From an uncultured Eubacteriales bacterium (GTDB lineage Bacteria; Bacillota; Clostridia; Oscillospirales; Acutalibacteraceae), in NCBI GenBank assembly GCA_934477125.1, contig CAKSOL010000002.1, positions 186,001 through 250,000 of the forward strand: a stretch of 64,000 bases of DNA, given 5' to 3'. Positions 17,808 to 26,032 of the stretch are shown piece after piece. Position 1 is the first letter of the stretch; the number at the start of each line of letters is the position of its first letter. The notes below the pieces were generated by a model that did no database searches, was not told where the DNA came from, and was given only the letters and a program-made list of their open reading frames with translations. A program made the position numbers and the translations under genes.

Positions 17808-18722
17808 TTGAAAACTTCGGATAACAGAATAAATAACCGACTTGAAAGGAAAGAAGCTCGAAACGGCTATCTTTTTATACTCCCGCTGCTTATCGGTTTG
17901 ATTATGTTCTTTATAATTCCGGTTATAAAATCGTTTTTGTTCAGCGTTACCGATATTTCGTTCGGCGGCAGCGGATATAAGGCGGAAAGCTTTGAGGGAC
18001 TTAAAAATTATCATTATGCGCTGTTCGTCGATACCGAATACCGGCAAACGGTGGTTTCCTCGGTGCTTAATATGCTGCTTACAACTCCGCTGATTATGGT
18101 GTTCAGCTTTTTTGTCGCATCGGTACTCAATTCAAAATTCCGCGGCAGCACATTTTTTAAGCTCATTATGTTTATACCGGTTATAATAACGCTCGCTCAG
18201 ACTCAAACACAGCTTGAAACGGGAATGAACGGATTTTCCGATTATAAGGATACCTTCGGAACGGCAGCCGCCTCGTTTACCTCTCAGATATCCGATTATC
18301 TTCAGAATATCGGAATAGATAAATCGCTGTCGGGAAGTATTGTCGGCATAGCTGATAAGGTATACGGAATTATCAACGCTTCGGGAATACAGATTCTCGT
18401 AATGATAGTCGGAACAGGCTCGATTTCGCCGTCGCTTTATGAGGCGGCAACGGTTGAGGGAGCAACCGCCTGGGAATGCTTTTGGAAGATAACCTTTCCG
18501 ATGGCTGGACCGACGATATACACCTGTCTCATATACACTATTATCGATTCGTTTACGGATGACAGCAACGGCATTATGGCTATGATAAGCAATATGTCGT
18601 TTTCAAAGCAGGAATTTTCCATTGCCTCGGCAATGGGCTGGATATATTTCGCGGCTATCGCAGTTATTTTAGGAACGGTAGCTCTTACCGTTTCAAGACT
18701 GCTGTTTTATTATGATGATTAA
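17808..18722 (+). CDS. ABC sugar transporter permease, second MalF-type
   Basis: A 304-residue CUT1-family permease with an N-terminal helix typical of MalF (LFILPLLIGLIMFFIIPVIK). The EAA loop is seen as LYEAATVEGATAWECFWKIT near residues 210-230. The TTG start follows GGGAGG by 8 nt. An unusual stretch of about 60 residues (QLETGMNGFSDYKDTFGTAA and onward) is inserted in the central periplasmic region. Together with the next gene it makes a second transporter channel distinct from the one encoded at 11360-13161. Confidence 0.87.
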   Translation: MKTSDNRINNRLERKEARNGYLFILPLLIGLIMFFIIPVIKSFLFSVTDISFGGSGYKAESFEGLKNYHYALFVDTEYRQTVVSSVLNMLLTTPLIMVFSFFVASVLNSKFRGSTFFKLIMFIPVIITLAQTQTQLETGMNGFSDYKDTFGTAAASFTSQISDYLQNIGIDKSLSGSIVGIADKVYGIINASGIQILVMIVGTGSISPSLYEAATVEGATAWECFWKITFPMAGPTIYTCLIYTIIDSFTDDSNGIMAMISNMSFSKQEFSIASAMGWIYFAAIAVILGTVALTVSRLLFYYDD

Positions 18723-18743
18723 GCTTTGCAAGGGGAGATTTAT

Positions 18744-19706
18744 ATGTCAGTAGGTGTAAGGGAAAGAATTTATCCGGAAATTGCCCGGAAAAAGGCTGTC
18801 GGCTTTATAATATCGCTGCTGCGGCTCATTTTCCTTATCGGAATAAGCTACGTTATACTTTATCCGATTATATCCAAGCTTTCGATAGCGTTTATGGATA
18901 GGGTTGACCTTGAGGATTTAACGGTTAAATGGGTTCCCCGTCATTTTACTCTGAAAAACGTTAAAACCGTAGCGTCGATACTTGACTACGGGAAAACGGT
19001 TTTAAAAACCTTCCTTTTGTGCGCCGGGGTTTCATTTCTTCAAATATCCTCCTGCACCCTCGCGGCATACGGCTTTGCCCGGTTCAGATTTAAAGGGCGC
19101 GGAATAATTTTTGCTCTCGTTATCGGAACACTCGTTATTCCTCCTCAGACATATATGGTAACGCTCCTGACCCAGTTTCAGAGCTTTGATTTTCTCGGAA
19201 TAATCAAGCTTTTAACAGCCGGCAGGGGAATAAACGTTCTCAATACGGTTTGGCCGTTTCTGCTGACCGCCGTAACCGGAACCGGCATCAGAGCGGGACT
19301 TTTCATATTCCTGACCCGCCAGACCTTTCGCGGTATGCCGCGCGAGCTTGAGGAGGCGGCTAAGGTTGACGGCGCAAATGTTGCAAGAACCTTTGTTTCT
19401 ATAATGCTGCCGAATGTTGTTCCGACCGTTTTGGTATGCTTTATTCTGACCTTTGTGTGGCAATGGAACGATACCTTTTATGTTTCGGTTTATGCCTCTG
19501 AGCTCGGTCTTATGGCTCAGAAGCTTGAATCGCTCGGCGTTCTTGTAACAACCTATCTCGGCGGCTGGTCAACCGTATCGGACGCATACACCGGACTTCT
19601 GGTAAGCGTCGGATATCTTATGGGAATGGCTCCGCTGCTCATTATGTTCCTGTTTTGTCAGAAATTCTTTATTCAGGGAATAGAGCGCACCGGGCTTGTC
19701 GGATGA
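18744..19706 (+). CDS. ABC sugar transporter permease, second MalG-type
   Basis: The 320-residue product is a CUT1 permease. The EAA loop reads LEEAAKVDGANVARTFVSIM around residues 210-230. A TTG at 18726 is open in the same frame, but GGGGAG lies between it and the ATG at 18744, so the ATG is chosen. It completes the second permease pair. A solute-binding protein gene is not directly next to this pair; the lipoprotein at 6842 is the likeliest receptor. Confidence 0.87.
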   Translation: MSVGVRERIYPEIARKKAVGFIISLLRLIFLIGISYVILYPIISKLSIAFMDRVDLEDLTVKWVPRHFTLKNVKTVASILDYGKTVLKTFLLCAGVSFLQISSCTLAAYGFARFRFKGRGIIFALVIGTLVIPPQTYMVTLLTQFQSFDFLGIIKLLTAGRGINVLNTVWPFLLTAVTGTGIRAGLFIFLTRQTFRGMPRELEEAAKVDGANVARTFVSIMLPNVVPTVLVCFILTFVWQWNDTFYVSVYASELGLMAQKLESLGVLVTTYLGGWSTVSDAYTGLLVSVGYLMGMAPLLIMFLFCQKFFIQGIERTGLVG

Positions 19707-19727
19707 TGCGCAAAGGGGATAATAAAA

Positions 19728-22328
19728 ATGAAAAAAATACTTAAAAGAATGCTGATTTGCCTCCTTTCCGTAATACTTATATCGTCGGGCGCCGGCTGCG
19801 GAGGCAAAAAGGGAGATAAAACAAAGAAAACTCCCTCGGAAATAAACAGCTCCGACGTAAGCGGAGGAAATTCGGACGAAAGCAGCTCCGGAGACATTTC
19901 GTTTGACGGAAAAAGAAACGAGGACGGCTTTGCCGATAATTCAACATCCGTAAAACCGCCTAAAAAGGAAGATTATCCCGATTATACAAAGGTTTACGGC
20001 GTTTCCGAGCTGGCAGAAACCGATGAGCTTAAATTTTTCTATCGCGGTATGACCTATGCTTACGGTATAACAAAGAACGGAAACGAGGTTATAGCTCTCA
20101 TAGACCAGAATAACGGGGATTTTATAGATATTTTAAACGGCGGCGGTAAAACTGCTCTGCGGAATAAAAATAACCTTGATTTGGTTTCCGTTAGTGGAAT
20201 AAGCAGCTTTGAGCGCAGTATGTCCGACGGTTTTATGAGACTGGAGGTATTTTATTCGCTGAGCGGTGTTGCCGCAAACGGCGCCGGGCTTATAACAACC
20301 TATACCTTTAAGGAAACCGAGATAAATGTTTCTCAGCATATAAGCTTTAAATCCGATAGTTTTGCGGCTTCTCCCGAAACATCGCAGATAGAACGCGGAA
20401 TAAAGCTTAAATACAGCTGCGAAAAGACTGATGTCGTCGGAAAATGGAAATACCCCTCGAACGGCGACTATCCCTATCAGGTAAGCGAATCCGTCGCAAC
20501 TGTGCTTCGCTTTGATGAAAACCATCTGCTCTATACCTTCTTGAAAACCGATTGCGAAAACAAGCTTATTCATTCTCCCGAATACCCGCAGGCTAATATT
20601 CCGCTTTCATTTGAGGAGGGAAAGGGATTTAACTACACCGTAGAATATGACCTGGTGCCGGCTACGTCAGTATCGGCGGAGGGAAAAACGGATAATTACT
20701 ATGCTCTTTTCCGCGGCAGAGGCTCGGATTATGCCGTAGGAGTGTTTCCGGAAACGGCAAACTCCGAAAGCTCAACGGTTTTTGTCGGAAACAGCGTAAA
20801 TCTGAACCTCAATGTAACAAACCTTGTTTCGAGCGATATAAGCTTTTCTCTCCGTTATGATATAAGGGACTATTACGGAAGCATTATAGACGCCGGACTT
20901 TTTGTTGACAGCATGGCTTATGCCGGAACCTCAATGGACAGAAAAATACATATTTCCGGTAAATACGGTATGTATTATATGAACATATACGCTATGACGG
21001 AACGCTACACGCATATTGAATGCTACCCGTTCGCTCTTATTCCAACCTCAGAATATAAGTACCGCTCAACAAATCCGTTCGGTATGACATCCATTGCGGA
21101 TAACGGATATATAGACGACGCTATGACCGCCGCAAAGCTTAACGTTAAAATCGGCGTCGGCTGTTACAGGGTGGTCGCCAATGCAGGCGGTTACCAGATG
21201 GAAGCGGCGGAATATATGTTCAAAAACGGCGTAAACCTCAACGCGCAGTTAAATATCAATAACGTAAAACCGACAGGACTTAAATCTGTGGGCGAGCTTG
21301 TCGGAGTTATAAACCAATACGCGGAGAAGCTGAAAGGGCTTACCGAGGATATCGAGGTAGGAAACGAAACGAATTTCTCATATTCCGAGGGTAAGGAGTC
21401 AGATCCTCAGGCTTATGCCGAAAAATATCTGAAGGATATGTATGAGCCTGCGAGCAAGGCGGTTCGCGCTGCCGGATATAAGTATCTCGGAGCCGGAATT
21501 TCCGGCTGCGACAGGGGATGGCTTAACGATGTTGTGGGCAAAACCGCAGAGCTTTGGAATTTGATGGATGTGCTTTCGGTTCACCCCTACGGTTTCCCCT
21601 GTATGCCTGATATATACGGCAACGGCGGCTTTTCAAATAAGTGGAACTATGAGGGCTCGCTTATGAGGGTAAAGGACATATTCAAAAAGAACGGCGAGCT
21701 GAAATGGTATATTTCCGAAACCGGATATCCTGTTTCCCCGGCAAAGCCCTTGCAGATTGAGCTGAGAACTCAGGCGGATTACGATATGCGCATAATGGTT
21801 TTGGGTCATAGCTACGGCGCTTCAAAAATAGAGCTTTACTGTTTTTATGACAGACGCTCGTTCGGCAGCGGCTTTGACGCGGACGATACCGAGATGAATT
21901 ACGGTATGTTCTATCAGCCCGACTTCCTCGGTGTTGTCAAGCCTAAGCCGGTCGCTGCGGCATTGGCGGCGCTTAATCATGTAACCGACGGTATCCGGAA
22001 AACCGAAAGCTGCGATAAATATACACGCTCGGACGGTACGCTCAGAGCCTTTAAAATGTCGGTTGAGGGCAGCGGAGACATTTATACTGTCTGGTCAAAT
22101 AAATATCCGCTTTGCAACGCCGTTGTCGGAAAGCAGACCGACAGGGAGCCCTCTTTGCCATGGGTTGACCAATGGGACGGAAAATATGAGGACGTGACCT
22201 TTGACGCGGCAGGCAGCAAAGTTACCGTTACCGACGTAATGGGTAATTCAAAGGTTTACACGGCGAAAAACGGAAAGGTCACCGTTCCGGTATCCGGTTC
22301 TCCGCTTTATATAAGCGGAATCAGGTAA
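19728..22328 (+). CDS. Lipoprotein glycoside hydrolase, clan GH-A-like
   Basis: This 866-residue protein carries a type II signal peptide with the lipobox SGAGC, then a charged Ser/Asp/Lys linker. Residues about 85-440 are beta-rich. Residues about 450-760 look like a TIM barrel of clan GH-A: E547 in EVGNE fits the acid/base after strand 4, and E664 in WYISETGY fits the nucleophile at strand 7. A small C-terminal beta domain follows. The barrel is about as similar to that of the next gene as close paralogues are. It should act at the outer face of the membrane. The family number and substrate are not identified; GH39- or GH5-like relatives are possible. Confidence 0.7.
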   Translation: MKKILKRMLICLLSVILISSGAGCGGKKGDKTKKTPSEINSSDVSGGNSDESSSGDISFDGKRNEDGFADNSTSVKPPKKEDYPDYTKVYGVSELAETDELKFFYRGMTYAYGITKNGNEVIALIDQNNGDFIDILNGGGKTALRNKNNLDLVSVSGISSFERSMSDGFMRLEVFYSLSGVAANGAGLITTYTFKETEINVSQHISFKSDSFAASPETSQIERGIKLKYSCEKTDVVGKWKYPSNGDYPYQVSESVATVLRFDENHLLYTFLKTDCENKLIHSPEYPQANIPLSFEEGKGFNYTVEYDLVPATSVSAEGKTDNYYALFRGRGSDYAVGVFPETANSESSTVFVGNSVNLNLNVTNLVSSDISFSLRYDIRDYYGSIIDAGLFVDSMAYAGTSMDRKIHISGKYGMYYMNIYAMTERYTHIECYPFALIPTSEYKYRSTNPFGMTSIADNGYIDDAMTAAKLNVKIGVGCYRVVANAGGYQMEAAEYMFKNGVNLNAQLNINNVKPTGLKSVGELVGVINQYAEKLKGLTEDIEVGNETNFSYSEGKESDPQAYAEKYLKDMYEPASKAVRAAGYKYLGAGISGCDRGWLNDVVGKTAELWNLMDVLSVHPYGFPCMPDIYGNGGFSNKWNYEGSLMRVKDIFKKNGELKWYISETGYPVSPAKPLQIELRTQADYDMRIMVLGHSYGASKIELYCFYDRRSFGSGFDADDTEMNYGMFYQPDFLGVVKPKPVAAALAALNHVTDGIRKTESCDKYTRSDGTLRAFKMSVEGSGDIYTVWSNKYPLCNAVVGKQTDREPSLPWVDQWDGKYEDVTFDAAGSKVTVTDVMGNSKVYTAKNGKVTVPVSGSPLYISGIR

Positions 22329-22342
22329 ATCGGTGGCATAAA

Positions 22343-25300
22343 ATGAAACAAAATTTAAAAGGAGCTTTATCAGCGGCGCTTTGTGTAATAATGGCGGTGC
22401 CTTGGTTTTCTGCGCCCGAATGCAAAGCCGACGAGCCCTCGTCTGCCGTCTGCGGCATACAAACCGTAAGCAGCTGCTCATCAATAAAGGACAGCCGCGC
22501 CGCCGAAAATGTGCCGGACGGTCACGGACTTAAAGTGACCCTTAATAACGCTCAGTCGAACGCGGTAAATCTGTATTCGTCCGATTTTGTCTCAGAAATC
22601 AGCCTTACTGCGGAGGAGCTTGCAAAAGGCGCGTTTATAATCTATTTTTCACACGATGAGACGCGTACAAGAGCATCGGACGGCGAAACGGAGAGAGCGT
22701 ATGCCGATAATATTTTTACGTTTATACTGGACGATGTAAAAAGCGGTCCGAGACTGCAGCTTAAAGATAAAAAGCCGGTATACTTCGTTTCGGCAAGCGA
22801 CGGGCGTGTGCTGCGGCTTGATTCCCTGAGGGTTTCAACAAACCTCGCGCTCGACAGCGAAACAGGCGTTTATTACAGCGAGGGCTATTGGATAATTCCG
22901 GGCGCGTCGCTTAATCTTGACGGTGTTTCTGCGGAGGAAAGCCATAAGCTCGCATTGATACAATGCAATCCGCGAAACAGGAAATTGAATGTCGACTATG
23001 AGGCAGCGACCTGCAATTTTTATTACGATGACTTTTGCTTTGCGGAAAAGCTCTCGGATATTTTCGGTGAAGCGCCGGACGGCGAATTTGAGTATAATGC
23101 CGGCTCGGTTTATCCGGTATATAAGCTCGGTCCGGGCAAGGCGCAGGGCGATATTTCCGCTCCCGATAAGGAAAACGGCGTTAAAAAGCATAAAAACCGC
23201 ATATCTCTGAGACAGCGGCAAAATGCTTACAGAGCCGATATATATACCGGCGACAGCTTGTATCTTTCGTCTGTTGAGGTTCCTGCCGGAGACGGATATT
23301 TCCGGGCATTTTTGAATTACGGCGGAATTACTCTTATACAAGCGGTAAACGGAAATGAAATATCGCCTTTGGAGAGCTTCTGCGGCGCAGGGGACATAAA
23401 TCTCGACGGCGAGCGGGATATCCGCGACCTTGTTGCGTTTAAAAAGCTTGTTTCGGAGTCCGGGAATAAATACAACAGCGATATGAACGCTGACGGCAGA
23501 ACCGATTCGGCTGATATAGCGCTGTTCAGGCAAATACTTCTCGGGGCTGAAATAAGCGTTTTCGGCGATAAAACCGAGCCTGCCTATCTTTACGATACGG
23601 AAAACTATCCTGATTATTCAAAAAAATATGGGGTGTCAAAATTGGAAAACAACAATAATAAGTTTATATTTAACGGAAAGGCGTATACATACGCCCTGAC
23701 TGCGGCAAATGAAGAAATCCTTGCGCTTAGAGACCGCGTTACCGGTAAGCTGATTGATATAACCGACGGCGCCGGAACGGCTGTTCTCTATGATGAAAAC
23801 AAAAATCTGATTGCTAAAAAATCCGGTATAAAGCGTTTTGAAACTGATGAAAACAGACTGTCCGTGTATTATACCCTGAGCGGCGACGGCGCAGAATATG
23901 CAAGCCTTGTCAATACCTATACTTTCCTTGAAAACTGCATCAGGGTGTCCCAGCATATAAGCTTTAAATCCGATACCTATACAGTATCGTCAAAGTATTC
24001 GGCTATTGCAAGAAACGTTTTTCAAAAGTATACCTCAGCCGACGCGGCTATGGTCGGAAAGTGGGTATATCCCGAAAACGGCGATTATCCGTATCAGATA
24101 GGCGAGAGCGTCGGAACGGTTATGAAGTTTGACGGAAACCATTCGCTTTATACGTTCGTTAAGGTAAAGGAGGATTTTGCCCTCTACGCTCCGTCTTTCC
24201 CGAAGCAGAGCATACCGCTTTACTTTGAGGATGGCTCGGATATTGATTTAAACGCGGAATACAGCCTTGTTCCGGCAACTGTTTCCGGTGGGGAATACGA
24301 TGGCTATTTGCCTCTTTTCAGCGGCCGCGGTTCAGATTTTGCCGCCGGAGTTTTTCCCGAAACCGAAAATACCGAAAAATCAACCGTTTTTACCGGTAAC
24401 AGCGTTGATTTGAGGGTAAACGTTTCAAACCTTGTTCCAAATGAGATAAAATATACTCTTTGTTATTCGGTTTATGATTATTACGGCGGACTTGTCGATG
24501 TCGGCAGCTTTGAAAATGTGCCGCTTGCCGCCGAAACCGCCGAAAACAGATTGCTGCATATTGAGGGAAATTACGGTATGTATTACCTTGATTTAAGGGT
24601 AAGAACCGATAAATATGAGCATACGGAATGTTATCCGTTTGCGCTGATTCCGAAATCGGATTATAAATATCGTTCGTCAAATCCGTTCGGAATAGCTTCC
24701 GCTGCGGATAACGGCGTTGAGGCGGATGCAGTAACGGCAGGAAAGCTCAATGTTAAGATAGGAACCGGAAATTATCGGTTTATCGGCAATGCAAAGGGCT
24801 ATCAGCGGCAGCTGACCGAGTACCTGCATGAAAACGGCGTTAAAATCAACGTTCAGCTCAATATGAACGACGTAAAGCCCTGGGGCTTTAAAACAGTCGA
24901 TGAGTTCGTAAAGGCAATGAACGATTATCTGCCGGGGCTTAAGGATATCACCGACAGCGTAGAGGTCGGAAACGAAATAAATTATTCGTATACCGAGGGC
25001 AAGGAGGCGGATCCCGCCGCTTACGCCGAAAAGTATATAAACGATATGTATATTCCGTCGAGCGATACGGTGCATAATGCCGGATTTAAATATGCTAACG
25101 CCGGAATATCCGCCTGCGATACAAATTGGTTCGATAAGGTTATCGGAAAAACTCAAGAGCTCTGGGACAGAACCGATATATTGTCGGTTCACCCCTACGG
25201 TCACCCTTGTATGCCGGATCTTAACGGCAAGGGCGAACAGAGCGGAAAATGGAACTATGAGGCGGCGCTTATCAGAACTGTTAATGCGCTGAAGAAGCAC

Positions 25301-25936
25301 GGCGAAAAGGAATGGTATATAACCGAAACCGGAAACACAACCCCGCCCGCGAATATGATGCAGACCGATTTGAGAACTCAGGCAGATTATGAAATGAGGG
25401 AGCTTATTCTAGGTCACGCCTACGGTGCGTCAAGAATACAGCTGTATTGCTTCTTCGACCGCGCTTCATACAATAACGGATACAGCATAGAGGACGCGGA
25501 GCTGAATTACGGTATATTCTATCAGCCGGACTTTTTGGGTGTTGTTAAGCCTAAGCCTGCCGCAGCGGCGTTCGCCGTTATAAATGCGGTTACCGACGGA
25601 ATTGAAAAAACCGAAATCTGCGATAAATACACCCGCTCCGACGGAACTCTGCGCGCCTTTAAGCTGACTTTAAAGGACAGCGAGCCTGTTTATGCGGTAT
25701 GGTCAAATAAGTATCCGCTTTCAAACGGGGTTTACGGCAAGCAGACAGTACGCGTTCCGTCAATGCCCTGGGTTGATAAATGGAACGGAAAATATGAGAA
25801 CGTAACCTTTGAGACCGCTGCCGAAAAAGTAGAGGTAACCGATATTATGGGCAATGTTAAAATCTATGCCGCCGAAAACGGCAGAGTTACCGTTCCGGTT
25901 TCCGGCTCTGCGCTTTATATAAAGGGAATAGAATAA
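22343..25936 (+). CDS. Dockerin-bearing glycoside hydrolase, paralogue of the upstream lipoprotein
   Basis: The 1197-residue exported protein has a signal peptide (about residues 1-30). Next is the 200-residue module shared with other proteins of this locus (about 40-255), a short beta domain, and a type I dockerin (about 349-402) with two calcium-loop repeats starting DINLDGERD and DMNADGRTD. From residue 415 it parallels the upstream lipoprotein: a beta domain, then a GH-A-like barrel with E878 (EVGNE) as likely acid/base and E995 (WYITETGN) as likely nucleophile. The dockerin sits between modules rather than at an end. It implies docking to a cohesin-bearing scaffold coded elsewhere. The ribosome-binding site is weak (GGTGG), so expression may depend on coupling to the gene 14 bp upstream. 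Confidence 0.72.
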   Translation: MKQNLKGALSAALCVIMAVPWFSAPECKADEPSSAVCGIQTVSSCSSIKDSRAAENVPDGHGLKVTLNNAQSNAVNLYSSDFVSEISLTAEELAKGAFIIYFSHDETRTRASDGETERAYADNIFTFILDDVKSGPRLQLKDKKPVYFVSASDGRVLRLDSLRVSTNLALDSETGVYYSEGYWIIPGASLNLDGVSAEESHKLALIQCNPRNRKLNVDYEAATCNFYYDDFCFAEKLSDIFGEAPDGEFEYNAGSVYPVYKLGPGKAQGDISAPDKENGVKKHKNRISLRQRQNAYRADIYTGDSLYLSSVEVPAGDGYFRAFLNYGGITLIQAVNGNEISPLESFCGAGDINLDGERDIRDLVAFKKLVSESGNKYNSDMNADGRTDSADIALFRQILLGAEISVFGDKTEPAYLYDTENYPDYSKKYGVSKLENNNNKFIFNGKAYTYALTAANEEILALRDRVTGKLIDITDGAGTAVLYDENKNLIAKKSGIKRFETDENRLSVYYTLSGDGAEYASLVNTYTFLENCIRVSQHISFKSDTYTVSSKYSAIARNVFQKYTSADAAMVGKWVYPENGDYPYQIGESVGTVMKFDGNHSLYTFVKVKEDFALYAPSFPKQSIPLYFEDGSDIDLNAEYSLVPATVSGGEYDGYLPLFSGRGSDFAAGVFPETENTEKSTVFTGNSVDLRVNVSNLVPNEIKYTLCYSVYDYYGGLVDVGSFENVPLAAETAENRLLHIEGNYGMYYLDLRVRTDKYEHTECYPFALIPKSDYKYRSSNPFGIASAADNGVEADAVTAGKLNVKIGTGNYRFIGNAKGYQRQLTEYLHENGVKINVQLNMNDVKPWGFKTVDEFVKAMNDYLPGLKDITDSVEVGNEINYSYTEGKEADPAAYAEKYINDMYIPSSDTVHNAGFKYANAGISACDTNWFDKVIGKTQELWDRTDILSVHPYGHPCMPDLNGKGEQSGKWNYEAALIRTVNALKKHGEKEWYITETGNTTPPANMMQTDLRTQADYEMRELILGHAYGASRIQLYCFFDRASYNNGYSIEDAELNYGIFYQPDFLGVVKPKPAAAAFAVINAVTDGIEKTEICDKYTRSDGTLRAFKLTLKDSEPVYAVWSNKYPLSNGVYGKQTVRVPSMPWVDKWNGKYENVTFETAAEKVEVTDIMGNVKIYAAENGRVTVPVSGSALYIKGIE

Positions 25937-25976
25937 CGCGCAATCAGCCTTGCCGGCAGGTTCTAAGGAGGTGATT

Positions 25977-26018
25977 TTGCGCGGCAGGGCGTTAAACACC
26001 AAGATATCTGAAATCTGA
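25977..26018 (+). CDS. Possible 13-residue leader peptide
   Basis: A TTG codon lies 7 nt after a near-perfect AAGGAGGTG and opens a 13-codon frame (MRGRALNTKISEI) ending at TGA, 15 nt before the next gene. The ribosome-binding site is stronger than that of most genes here, which is the only support. It may instead be a standby or remnant site with no peptide product. Confidence 0.2.
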   Translation: MRGRALNTKISEI

Positions 26019-26032
26019 AAGGAGAAAATTTT

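Noticed and set aside
22835..23533. Leftward open frame of 232 codons
   Set aside because: It lies inside the dockerin glycosidase gene, has no start signal and no recognisable protein features.
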